DNA of 64,000 nt, taken from Burkholderia plantarii. GTDB lineage: Bacteria; Pseudomonadota; Gammaproteobacteria; Burkholderiales; Burkholderiaceae. Shown in pieces: positions 8,569 to 16,636 of the stretch. The notes below the pieces were generated by a model. It was given only the letters and a program-made list of their open reading frames with translations. It ran no database searches and was not told the origin of the DNA. The position numbers and the translations under genes are program-made. Each line of letters opens with the position of its first letter. Within the stretch, counting starts at the first letter, position 1. The stretch is from contig NZ_CP007212.1 of assembly GCF_001411805.1 (NCBI RefSeq), positions 3,968,001 to 4,032,000 of the forward strand. The letters run 5' to 3'.

Positions 8569-9930
8569 TCAGGCCGGATCCGGCGCCTTCGTGCGCAGCG
8601 TGACGAACTCCTCGGCCGCGCTCGGGTGGATGCCGATCGTCTCGTCGAACTGCGCCTTGGTCGCGCCCATCCGCACCGCGATCGCGATGCCCTGGATCGT
8701 CTCCGCCGCGTCGGGCCCGATCATGTGCGCGCCCACCACGCGCTGCGAGTCGCGCACCACCACCAGCTTCATGAAGATCTTCTCGTCGCGCCCGGTCAGC
8801 GTGTGCTTGAGCGCGCGGAACGAGGTCTTGTAGATGTCCACCGCGCCGTATTGCGCGCGCGCCTCGTGCTCGGCCAGGCCCACCGTGGCGAGTTCGGGCT
8901 GGCTGAACACGGCCGACGGGATCGCGCGGTGGTCGGCCTCGGTGCGCCGCCCGCCGAACAGGCTCGCGGCCAGCAGCGCGCCGTCGCGCGTCGCCACCGG
9001 CGTGAGCTGCGGGCGCGAGGTGACGTCGCCGATCGCGTGGATCGACGGCACGTTGGTGGCCGAATACGCGTCCACGCGGATCGCGCCGCCCGCCTCGCGC
9101 TCGACGCCGGCGTTCTCGAGGCCGAGCCCGTCGGTGTTCGGATGGCGGCCGGTGGCGTAGAGCACGGCGTCGTAGGGGCCGTGCGGCGTGCCGTCGACGT
9201 CGAGCGTGAGCGCGCCGTCCGCGCCGCGCTCGATCGCGCGCACGTTGGCGTGGGTGTGGATCGCCACGCCGCGCTTGACCATCTCCTCGTGCAGCACGCG
9301 GCGCAGGTCGTCGTCGAAGTGGCGCAGGATCTCCTCGCCGCGATAGAACAGGTCCACCCGCGAGCCGAGCCCGTTGAAGATGCCGGCGAACTCGACCGCG
9401 ATGTAGCCGCCGCCCACCACCGCCACGCGCCCGGGCAGCTCGGGCAGGTCGAGCGCCTCGCGCGAGGTGATCGCGTGCTCGATGCCGGGGATCTCCGGCA
9501 GCGTCGGCCACGAGCCGGTGGCCACGCCGATGTGCTTCGCGCGAATGCGCCGGCCGTCGATCTCGACCGTGTGCGCGTCGACGATCGTCGCGCGGCCCTC
9601 GTGCAGCGTCACGCCGGCGTCGGTCAGCAGCTTCACGTAGATGCCCGAGAGCCGGCCGATCTCGCGGTCCTTCGCGGCGATCAGCGTCGGCCACGAGAAC
9701 TCGCCGGGGCCGAAGGTCCAGCCGAAGCCGGCCGCGTCCTCGACCTCGCCGGGATAGTGCGACGCGTAGACCAGCAGCTTCTTCGGAATGCAGCCGCGCA
9801 GCACGCAGGTGCCGCCGATGCGCTCCGCCTCGGCGATGCCGACGCGCGCGCCGAGCGAGGCCGAAATCCGCGCGAGCCGCACGCCGCCCGAGCCCGCGCC
9901 GATCACGAAAAGGTCATAGTCGTATTCCAT
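8569..9930 (-). CDS. gor: Glutathione-disulfide reductase
   Basis: Cytoplasmic flavoenzyme that reduces glutathione disulfide with NADPH; 453 aa, normal length. The FAD-binding motif GAGSGGVRLAR is at residues 11-21. The redox-active disulfide is in GGTCVLRGCIPKK (Cys42 and Cys47). The NAD(P) Rossmann motif is VVGGGYIAVEFAG, and the C-terminal dimer/active-site motif is GIHPSAAEEF. The ATG at 9930 has GGAG 7 bases upstream and was preferred over a GTG two codons earlier. It appears monocistronic. Confidence 0.95.
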   Translation of the reverse strand: MEYDYDLFVIGAGSGGVRLARISASLGARVGIAEAERIGGTCVLRGCIPKKLLVYASHYPGEVEDAAGFGWTFGPGEFSWPTLIAAKDREIGRLSGIYVKLLTDAGVTLHEGRATIVDAHTVEIDGRRIRAKHIGVATGSWPTLPEIPGIEHAITSREALDLPELPGRVAVVGGGYIAVEFAGIFNGLGSRVDLFYRGEEILRHFDDDLRRVLHEEMVKRGVAIHTHANVRAIERGADGALTLDVDGTPHGPYDAVLYATGRHPNTDGLGLENAGVEREAGGAIRVDAYSATNVPSIHAIGDVTSRPQLTPVATRDGALLAASLFGGRRTEADHRAIPSAVFSQPELATVGLAEHEARAQYGAVDIYKTSFRALKHTLTGRDEKIFMKLVVVRDSQRVVGAHMIGPDAAETIQGIAIAVRMGATKAQFDETIGIHPSAAEEFVTLRTKAPDPA

Positions 9931-10060
9931 CGCCACGCTCCGCCAGATTGTCGATGACGAACCATATCAAGTTTTGATGAAGCGTGTGATGCGCGACGTC
10001 GGGCGGGCGGCCGGGTCCGGAGGCGGATTGCAAGGCCGCTTCCATGACCGTAAACGGACA

Positions 10061-10101
10061 CCGCCCCGGCCGGCGTGGCGAACCACGCGGGACCGGGGCG
10101 G
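10061..10101. terminator. Long GC hairpin downstream of porin gene
   Basis: Outer arms CCGCCCCGG (10061-10069) and CCGGGGCGG (10093-10101) enclose an inner GCGTGG-CGAA-CCACGC hairpin. It begins about 50 bases after the stop codon of the minus-strand porin. It lacks a T run, so it may instead protect the 3' end or support Rho-dependent termination. Confidence 0.5.
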
Positions 10102-10151
10102 AGCAGGCGTCGCGCCGGCCGGCGAGCGGCACGGCGCACGCACCGCACACG

Positions 10152-11282
10152 TCAGAAGATCGTGCGCAGGCCGACCGAGATGCCGGTCTGGTTGTTGCGG
10201 CCCGGCAGTTCCACTTCGGCGGCGCCGTTGGCCTTGTTGAAGTCGACCGTGCCGTAGATCTCGGTGCGCTTGGACAGCGCGTATTCGGCCAGCCCGACGA
10301 TCGCGTAGCGGTTGCCCGAGCCGAGCACGCCGCTCGAGATCGTCGCGTTGCGCGAGTGGTCGTAGTAGAACGCGCCCGTCAGCGTGACGGTCGGGCTCGC
10401 CTGCCAGCTCACGCCGGCGTAGGGGCCGTCGTCGATCCGGCCGGTGCCCTTCAGCGAGCTGATGCCCGGCACGATCGCCTGCTGGGCCAGCGTCGAATCG
10501 ACGAAACCGGTGTCGTCCTTCGAGCGCAGGTAGCCGGCGTAGAGCTTGACCGTGCTGAACGCGTAGACCGCGCCGGCATGGAACACCGTCTGCTTGCGGC
10601 TCGAGTTGTCGCTGTTCTGCTGCATGCCGCCCTCGACGTTCAGCGGACCGAACGCGTAGGCGACCGTGAAGCCGTACATGTTGCCCGCGCCGACATGGCC
10701 CGGCACCTGGCCGGAGAAGCCGTTCGCGCCGGTCGAGGTCGAATCGGTGCCGAACGAGTACATCGCGCCGATCGACAGGCCGCCGAACTTGCCGTTGTAC
10801 TTGACCGCGTTGTCGGCGTAGAGGCCCGCGCCGAGCGCCACCGGCAGCCACGCGTTTTCGAAGTAGTTGCCGACCGTGAGCGGATCGAAGGTGTCGGCCA
10901 GCAGATCGAACAGCAGCGTCTTCTGGCGGCCCAGCGTGACGGTGCCGTACTGGCTCGACAGGCCCACGTAGGCCGCGCGGTTGAACAGCCGCGAGCCGCC
11001 CGCCATCGAGCCGTCCTGCAGGTTCACGCCGCTTTCGAGATTGAAGACCGCCTTCAGCCCGCCGCCGAGATCCTCGACGCCCTTCAACGCGAAACGGCTG
11101 TTGGTGATCGCGCCGTTGGTCATGTAGAGACGGTTGTCGTTGTTCGCGTTCGAGTTGGTCAGGTAGCGCAGGCTGACGTCGGCGACGCCCCACAACGTCA
11201 CCGAGCTCTGTGCGTGCGCCTGGCTGCCGGCGAACGCGAGCATCATGCCCCCCACCACTCCCGCGATTCTGGTCTGCTTCAT
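10152..11282 (-). CDS. Outer-membrane porin (Gram-negative porin family)
   Basis: Trimeric general porin, 376 aa. The signal peptide (MKQTRIAGVVGG to AHAQ) is followed by the mature start SSVTLWGVADVSLRYL. LKGVEDLGGGLKAVFNLES and SSQYGTVTLGRQKTLLFD are conserved strand/loop segments, and the protein ends in GLRTIF with C-terminal Phe. It is clearly paralogous to the porin at 2394 but divergent in the loops. The frame is open to 11354, but the signal peptide fixes the ATG at 11282. Confidence 0.93.
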   Translation of the reverse strand: MKQTRIAGVVGGMMLAFAGSQAHAQSSVTLWGVADVSLRYLTNSNANNDNRLYMTNGAITNSRFALKGVEDLGGGLKAVFNLESGVNLQDGSMAGGSRLFNRAAYVGLSSQYGTVTLGRQKTLLFDLLADTFDPLTVGNYFENAWLPVALGAGLYADNAVKYNGKFGGLSIGAMYSFGTDSTSTGANGFSGQVPGHVGAGNMYGFTVAYAFGPLNVEGGMQQNSDNSSRKQTVFHAGAVYAFSTVKLYAGYLRSKDDTGFVDSTLAQQAIVPGISSLKGTGRIDDGPYAGVSWQASPTVTLTGAFYYDHSRNATISSGVLGSGNRYAIVGLAEYALSKRTEIYGTVDFNKANGAAEVELPGRNNQTGISVGLRTIF

Positions 11283-11639
11283 GAGCGATCCCTTTTCTTT
11301 TCGTTGACGATGTCTTTTATGTCCGGCGCGACGGCGTCCGGATGCGCGTCGCACGCTTCTGGCACGGACGGCGTGCGCGAATCATAAGGTCACGTTTGTA
11401 AGGAACAAAAAACAATCGTGCGCAGGCGCGCGCGATTGTCGTCAACACGCAACGATAGGGAGTGGTGCGGATTGCGGTGGGCGCGCGGTGCCGTTTTGCT
11501 GCGGCGCGGCGGGTGGGAGGTGATGGCGTGGTGCCGACGGGCAGGCGTTTGCGGTATCGGCTCCGCGCCGTGTCGCATGGGCCGGGGCTTGCTCACGCCA
11601 TCGCAAGCCTTCAATGGTCAAAGCGAAGTTGATGGGGCA
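11283..11639. other. Intergenic region upstream of porin; left edge of accessory island
   Basis: A 357-base region holding the porin promoter (11381-11408). From about 11410 rightward it has no recognisable content until the Rhs remnant opens near 11633. Confidence 0.5.
11381..11408 (-). promoter_or_regulatory. Sigma-70-like promoter of porin gene
   Basis: On the minus strand TTGTTC (11408-11403) and TATGAT (11386-11381) are separated by 16 bases, giving a leader of about 95 bases to the ATG at 11282. Found by eye in an otherwise AT-poor region. Confidence 0.45.
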
Positions 11640-12520
11640 GTGAACCCGACATCGGGCTTGTCGAAGCGCGAAACGATGCGTCGGAAGCGTTTCAGGTGGT
11701 GGAGGTAGCGAGCTTCGATCACGACGACGCACACCGCGAGACGTTGCGCGAACTCGGCAACGGCCTGAAGCAGCTGACGCTGTACTACGTGGCAGGCCGG
11801 CTCGCTCGCCAGACGCTGCAAGGCACGAGCGGCAAAGTCGTGGAGCGCCGCCAACACGATCAAGCCGGACGCCTGCCCCAGATCGCCGACCTGCGCCGCC
11901 GCGCGATCCAGTACGCCTACGCCCCGCTCCACCGGCTCACGCGCGCGCAATCGACGCCGGGCATGGAGACGTTCGCATTCGACCCGGCGAGCAACCTCGT
12001 GGAAGCGACCGGGCGAGACCAGTACGGGATCGGCACGGGAGGCGACCGGCGGACTACACCGCTGCTCGATAACCTGCCGAAGCAGTACGCCGGCACGCAT
12101 CTCGACTACGACGAGCGGGTCGACCTGACACGCCGCCCCCGCAACGGGGGATTCGACCCAGTTCGAACGGGGCCAGTGGGCTGGATGACGGGCGCCGTCA
12201 ACCGGCACATGCGGGCGACCTACGCCTACGACGCCTTGGGCCGGCGGATCGCGAAGTACACCAATGCAAAGGTGACGCCGCTGGCGATGGCAGGCAGCGG
12301 CTGGCGAGACGCGGAGCGGGCCAGATTGGCGCGTGGCCACGGCTATGGGCTGACGCTGTGCGGCTGGGAGGGTGATCGGCTGGCGTACGGAACGATGAAA
12401 GCGCGCCGGGAGATCGTGCATTACGTGTACGAGCCGGACAGCTTTACACCGCGGGCAGGGATGAGGGTGCCAATGTGTCGCCCCGAGGACCGGTCGAGTG
12501 GAAATTCAGCAAACCGCTAA
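11633..12520 (+). pseudogene. Rhs/YD-repeat protein remnant
   Basis: Fragment of an Rhs-family toxin or shell protein. YD-repeat-like motifs remain in the normal order: VVEVASFDHDDAHRETLREL, LLDNLPKQYAGTHLDYDER, ATYAYDALGRRIAKYTNAK, MAGSGWRDAERARL, HGYGLTLCGWEGDRLAY, IVHYVYEPDSFTP. A full Rhs gene is several kb with a conserved core (RxxRYxYDxxGR, DPxGL) and a C-terminal toxin; none of these is present. Near 12150-12180 a shift out of and back into frame is visible (the run of G at about 12147-12151 begins it). The 3' end breaks off just after YEPDSFTP. A stop at 11630 and no start codon or ribosome site mark the 5' break. Confidence 0.8.
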
Positions 12521-12891
12521 CTCTGTCTTGTCGGGTTTTATGGGGATTCGATATGTCATTTGAATTCTCCCGATAAACAGGTCTTGGGTTGGTGATTTGC
12601 AAAGTATCGCCAAATTCAGTTTTCCCCCAAGACCGCGCGCTCGCCATTGCCTGTTCGCAAAAACCGTCGATACCGTCCAGCCAGATACCCGTCCGGGACG
12701 TTGCACCGTTTGGTCTGACGGCCGTTTCGAATCTGCCTCCCTTCACTTGCGCGTCGATTCGACTCGCTGACGTCACGTGGCCATCTGATGTATTAGCAAT
12801 AGGCCGGCGTCTTTACGGCTATCGCCCGGAAGAAGCACTTTGCAAGGCGACACGTTAAAAACAGAAGGAGCGAGTTAATGGGTGCCACGAT
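12521..12891. other. Unassigned 370-base region between Rhs remnant and immunity gene
   Basis: Noticeably lower in GC than the neighbours. Open frames exist on both strands (for example minus 12444-12776, plus 12589-12858), but neither has a ribosome site or a family I recognise. AAGGAG at 12864-12869 precedes an ATG at 12878 that opens only nine codons, overlapping the start of the immunity gene. Confidence 0.4.
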
Positions 12892-13401
12892 ATGTCAGTT
12901 TCGTTGAACCAGTGCGCGGTTTTCATGAATACATTTCGTACACGATCCGTCACGCTTTGCGCGGCCCTTCTTGCCGCGTGTGCGCCGCTCGCCCTGTCTG
13001 CATGCGCGGGCGATCCGTTACTGCCAGATGATCCTCTCGCCAGCGATCACCCCTTGTGGATGGTCCCAGTCAATCACACGGACCGAGGCGCCATCAATCC
13101 GGCGGTGGACCGATACGGAATGGGGGTCGCCTATCCGCACGAAGACGGAAGCGCTGCGGCTTGCTGCTATCCCAGCCCCAAGGACTGGAGCAAACCAGTG
13201 ACGATCCACTGGACATGGGGCACGGAACTCGACCCGATTACGAAGGCCGTAATCCAGCCTCGTGAACCCCATTCGGCGATCGTGCATTTCCCGCCCGGCG
13301 GCCCCGCGAAGAACGACCGCTACCTGTGCTTCATCTTGCGCGACCGCGATACGGCCGAACTCGCGTTCGCCACCAGCCGAACACGCTGCGCCACCAAATA
13401 A
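12892..13401 (+). CDS. tli1: DUF3304 lipoprotein, probable Tle1 immunity protein (copy 1)
   Basis: Predicted periplasmic lipoprotein protecting against the lipase effector encoded downstream. It is 169 aa from the ATG at 12892, or 158 aa from the better-placed ATG at 12925 (MNTFRTRSVTLCAALLAAC). Lipobox LSAC is followed by the mature domain: WMVPVNHTDRGAINPAVDRY, AACCYPSPKDW, TIHWTWGTELDP, HFPPGGPAKNDRYLCFILRD. This VNHTD / CC / W pattern is that of DUF3304, the family of Tli1 immunity proteins paired with Tle1 effectors (recalled family knowledge). It ends 17 bases before the start of copy 2. Bases 12991-13368 are repeated almost exactly in copy 2. Confidence 0.78.
   Translation: MSVSLNQCAVFMNTFRTRSVTLCAALLAACAPLALSACAGDPLLPDDPLASDHPLWMVPVNHTDRGAINPAVDRYGMGVAYPHEDGSAAACCYPSPKDWSKPVTIHWTWGTELDPITKAVIQPREPHSAIVHFPPGGPAKNDRYLCFILRDRDTAELAFATSRTRCATK
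12991..13368 (+). repeat. Direct repeat, first copy (immunity core)
   Basis: 378 bases repeated at 13563-13940, offset exactly 572 bases with no gap. By eye there are about 12 mismatches, roughly 97% identity. Sequence outside these limits is much more divergent. Confidence 0.9.
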
Positions 13402-13418
13402 CTTCCAAGGAATCCAAC

Positions 13419-13973
13419 ATGACCACACGTCAAGCCGATGCATCCATGAGCAATTCCGAATTGGATTGCATCGCTGCTTATGGGACGAACCAGCGCAATA
13501 AAATCATCCGCTCACTATCCATGGCGCTTCGTACCTCAGCCCTTGCCGCATGCTCGCTATTCGCCCTGTCTGCATGCGCGAGCGATTCGTTACCGCCCGA
13601 TGATCCTCTCGCCAGCGATCACCCGTTGTGGATGGTCCCAGTCAATCACACGGACCGAGGCGCCATCAATCTAGCGGTGGATCGATACGGAATGGGGGTC
13701 GCCTATCCGCACGAAGACGGAAGCGCTGCGGCTTGCTGCTATCCCAGCCCCAAGGACTGGAGCAAACCAGTGACGATCCACTGGACATGGGGCACGGAAC
13801 TCGACCCGATTACGAAGGCCGTAATCCAGCCTCGTGAACCCCATTCGATGGTCGTGCATTTCCCGCCGGGCGGCCCCGCGAAGAACGACCGCTACCTGTG
13901 CTTCATCTTGCGCGACCGCGATACGGCCGAACTCGCGTTCTCACGCGCCGCCTCACGTTGCGTCGCGAAATAA
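13419..13973 (+). CDS. tli1: DUF3304 lipoprotein, probable Tle1 immunity protein (copy 2, chimeric N-terminus)
   Basis: Second immunity gene, 184 aa from the ATG at 13419, with AAGGA about 8 bases upstream. The first ~26 residues (MTTRQADASMSNSELDCIAA) resemble the N-terminus of the effector encoded at 13998 (MTVRQANVAVSDAELGRAAM). They precede an in-frame lipoprotein signal (MALRTSALAACSLFALSAC, Met at 13521). The mature DUF3304 domain is nearly identical to copy 1, differing at INLAVD, SMVVHF and the last ~11 residues (SRAASRCVAK). Translation may really begin at 13521. With the long N-terminus the signal peptide would be internal and export doubtful. Confidence 0.75.
   Translation: MTTRQADASMSNSELDCIAAYGTNQRNKIIRSLSMALRTSALAACSLFALSACASDSLPPDDPLASDHPLWMVPVNHTDRGAINLAVDRYGMGVAYPHEDGSAAACCYPSPKDWSKPVTIHWTWGTELDPITKAVIQPREPHSMVVHFPPGGPAKNDRYLCFILRDRDTAELAFSRAASRCVAK
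13563..13940 (+). repeat. Direct repeat, second copy (immunity core)
   Basis: Second copy of the 378-base repeat described at 12991-13368. It covers the lipobox region and nearly the whole mature DUF3304 domain. Confidence 0.9.
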
Positions 13974-13997
13974 CCTGAATTGCATGAGGAGTTCCAC

Positions 13998-15611
13998 ATG
14001 ACTGTTCGCCAAGCAAATGTAGCCGTGAGCGATGCCGAGTTGGGCCGCGCGGCCATGCGCGGGATAAACCGGCGGTTCGCTGCCGAATGTTCCGTCAATC
14101 CCAAAGCTCGCTTCCAATGCCGTCTCTACCCGAAACTCAGCTTCTTCTTCGACGGCACCGGCAACAACATGTATCAGGAACTGCGGAAGCCGGAGCACGA
14201 ACAGGCGCTGTCGAACGTGGCCAAGCTCTATCTCGCGGCAATTCGTGACCACTCGCAAGGCGCCACGCCAACCTACATCTCCGGCGTCGGCACACCATTC
14301 AAGATTCCCCGGCGTGTGCCCGGCTACGCCGCAGAACTGCTGCGTGACGATCCGGGCGGCGTGATTGGCCTGGGCTTCGGCCTCGGAGGGCGGACGCGTA
14401 TCGACGCGGCCCTCGCCGAATTCGCCATGATCCTCGGCGAGGATTGGAGCGAGGGCGCGCGACGGCACATGCCGTTCATCAGCGTGGCGGTGTTCGGTTT
14501 CTCGCGCGGTGCGACCGAAGCGCGTGTGTTCGTGCGGGAACTGCTTTCGCACTGCGTCGACAAGGATGGCCAGCGATGCTGGGTGGACCGGAACCTATGG
14601 CGCATCCCGCTGCGCATCACGTTCATGGGCTTGTTCGACACGGTGGCATCGGTGGGTGGCCCGGGCCTGCATCTGGCCTGGGCCGCCGAACTGGCGATTC
14701 CACCCGAGGTCGAGCGCTGCGTGCATTACGTGGCGGCGCATGAGGTACGGCAGGCGTTTCCGCTCGACTCGGTGCGCGTGGGGCGCACCTATCCAGCCAA
14801 CTGTGAGGAAGTGGTCTATCCCGGCGTGCATGCCGATGTGGGCGGCGGCTATGCGCCGGACCAACAGGGCCGCAGCAACCTGCTCGCACGGATCCCGCTG
14901 CGCCACATGTACGCGGATGCACTCAAAGCTGGCGTCCCGTTGCGGTCACCGGATAAGTTGCTTCCCGATTGGCGAGCAGAGTTTGGTTTTGTAGAACATG
15001 AACCGATCGTTGATCTATACAACGACTACATGGCCAGCCTCCCCTCAGCTCCCCTCGAAGTGGAGGCACTGATCCGGGCACACCGGCGTCTGCTGTTCCA
15101 ATGGCGCGGCGGCCTCGCCCGCAGGCACGAGGACACACGCGTGCTCGGCAGCCTGTACGGCAGGCGCGGTGTCTCGGCAACAGCCTGTCAGGCCGTGCAG
15201 CCGGCCACCGACCACGACCATCCCGAGTGTGATCCGACGCAGTGGATCTATGAGGTGCCGTCCAGCCCCGAACGACAGGCAACCCAGTTGCTGGCCGAGC
15301 AGCGGCGCCTGACTCGGCGAGTCGCCTTCCTGCGCAACCCGGTCGAAAGTTTTACGAGCAATCGGGAATGGCCACCACCCCAGCCGCGCAAGCTCACCGC
15401 CTACGAAGATCTGATCCTGTCGGCGTGGGACATCGACTCGGCCGTGCCGCCGACAGTCGACAGCCTGCTGGCCGAACACATCCATGACTCCGTCGCGCAT
15501 TTCATCACCTGGCCATGCACCTTGTACGACCGGCGCGAAGTCTATTGCGACCAGGTCCGCTACTACGCCACACGGCGACGGCTTGACCCTCGCCCGGAAG
15601 TCACGAGCTGA
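13998..15611 (+). CDS. tle1: DUF2235 Tle1-family T6SS phospholipase effector
   Basis: Predicted antibacterial lipase, 537 aa, with no signal peptide, consistent with type VI delivery. The alpha/beta hydrolase elements are in order: LSFFFDGTGNN (~48-57), the nucleophile elbow VFGFSRG with Ser169, MGLFDTVASVGG with candidate Asp214, and YPGVHADVGGGY with candidate His278. This is the layout of DUF2235 proteins, including B. thailandensis Tle1. GAGGAG lies 6 bases before the ATG at 13998. It starts 24 bases after the second immunity gene, so one operon is likely. No vgrG, PAAR, tap/DUF4123 or T6SS structural gene is nearby, so its carrier must be elsewhere. Cleavage specificity (PLA2 in characterised Tle1) is inferred from family only. 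Confidence 0.85.
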   Translation: MTVRQANVAVSDAELGRAAMRGINRRFAAECSVNPKARFQCRLYPKLSFFFDGTGNNMYQELRKPEHEQALSNVAKLYLAAIRDHSQGATPTYISGVGTPFKIPRRVPGYAAELLRDDPGGVIGLGFGLGGRTRIDAALAEFAMILGEDWSEGARRHMPFISVAVFGFSRGATEARVFVRELLSHCVDKDGQRCWVDRNLWRIPLRITFMGLFDTVASVGGPGLHLAWAAELAIPPEVERCVHYVAAHEVRQAFPLDSVRVGRTYPANCEEVVYPGVHADVGGGYAPDQQGRSNLLARIPLRHMYADALKAGVPLRSPDKLLPDWRAEFGFVEHEPIVDLYNDYMASLPSAPLEVEALIRAHRRLLFQWRGGLARRHEDTRVLGSLYGRRGVSATACQAVQPATDHDHPECDPTQWIYEVPSSPERQATQLLAEQRRLTRRVAFLRNPVESFTSNREWPPPQPRKLTAYEDLILSAWDIDSAVPPTVDSLLAEHIHDSVAHFITWPCTLYDRREVYCDQVRYYATRRRLDPRPEVTS

Positions 15612-15705
15612 TGCCGGTGTTGGCAAAATGGTCGCCCGTGGCGTCCTGCCTTATCCATCGGCGTGTCCGGAAATGACGAAGAGCAAGTGAGCGCGGGACT
15701 TTTCT

Positions 15706-15994
15706 TCAACCTAGCCCCTGACCTGCCTGTTTTCTTCGGACCGTCTCGATGTCGGGGCGCGCATAGGCGTCGCGCCGCGTCAGCAGTTCGTCGCGCCGCG
15801 CCTCGATGCCGTCCACCGGGATGAACACGGTCGAGCCCGGCGTCGCGTCGCCATTGCACGGCCACGTAGCGCGGCAGGCCCGGCTCGAAGCGGTGCTCCC
15901 GGAGCAGCGTGAAGCCGGCGAAGTCGAGGTGGAACTCCCTGGCCTTGGCCTCGGAGAAGATCCGCAGGACGGGAATCGGCGCATGCAGGGTCAT
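15706..15994 (-). pseudogene. Glyoxalase/bleomycin-resistance (VOC) family gene, broken
   Basis: Translation from the ATG at 15994 gives a normal VOC start: MTLHAPIPVLRIFSEAKARE, FAGFTLLREHRFEPGLPRYV. After about residue 48 the family match jumps to another frame: GDATPGSTVFIPVDGIEA, then DELLTRRDAYARPDIETV, ending at 15706. Roughly ten codons between the two blocks are missing, so an internal deletion with frameshift is the simplest reading. A working protein would be about 115-120 aa. It lies just beyond the effector gene and may mark the island's right edge. Confidence 0.7.
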
Positions 15995-16108
15995 GATGGC
16001 CTGGGGGTGATGGGCGAAGGCAGTGGGCGCGGATCGCGCGAAGCATCGCGCCCGCGCGCCACCGGATGCCACGTCAAACGGCCCGCCCCGCCCACCGCCC
16101 GCGCCGCG

Positions 16109-16636
16109 CTACAGCCACGCGCTGGCGAGCCCGACCAGCGCGCCGCCGGCCAACAGCCAGAGCGGATGCAGCCGCGTGCGCCAGGCCAGCGCCGCGCAGG
16201 CGGCGGTGATGCCCCACTGCAGCGCCGAGCGATTCGAGGCCTGCGAGATCAGCAGCGCGCTCGCGGCCACCAGGCCTGCCGTGACCGGCATCATGCCCTG
16301 CTGCACGTAGCGGCGCCACGGCCGGTCGCGAAAGCGCTCCCAGCCGTGCAGCACGATCATCGTGATCGCCGAGGACGGCCCGAACTTCGCGAGCGACGCC
16401 ACCAGCAGCCCGGCCCAGCCGGCCACGTGCCAGCCCACCAGCGAGACGATCATCATGTTCGGCCCCGGCGCGGCCTGGGCGAGCGCGAACAGCGCCGTGA
16501 ACTCGGTGGCGGGCATCCAGTGGTGGACCTCCACCACCTGCCGCTGCATCTCGGGCAGGATCGTGTTGCCGCCGCCGAACGCGAGCAGCGACAGCTGCGA
16601 GAAGATCGCGGCGAGCGCGACGAGCGTGTCGTTCAT
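16109..16636 (-). CDS. chrA: Chromate transporter subunit, second half (short CHR family)
   Basis: Inner-membrane protein of 175 aa with about five or six hydrophobic segments. FSQLSLLAFGGGNTILPEMQ and ALAQAAPGPNMMIVSLVGW are the CHR-domain signatures (FGG...LP, APGPN). Short CHR proteins work as pairs encoded by adjacent genes, as here: its ATG overlaps the stop of the upstream partner (ATGA at 16633-16636). Predicted chromate or related anion efflux; substrate inferred from family. Confidence 0.88.
   Translation of the reverse strand: MNDTLVALAAIFSQLSLLAFGGGNTILPEMQRQVVEVHHWMPATEFTALFALAQAAPGPNMMIVSLVGWHVAGWAGLLVASLAKFGPSSAITMIVLHGWERFRDRPWRRYVQQGMMPVTAGLVAASALLISQASNRSALQWGITAACAALAWRTRLHPLWLLAGGALVGLASAWL

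Noticed and set aside
12444..12776. 110-aa minus-strand frame in the effector island
   Set aside because: No ribosome site, no recognised family, and it runs into the Rhs remnant; kept only as an unexplained spacer.
13671..13859. Minus-strand frame repeated opposite both immunity genes
   Set aside because: It appears twice only because the immunity core is duplicated; it has no independent support.
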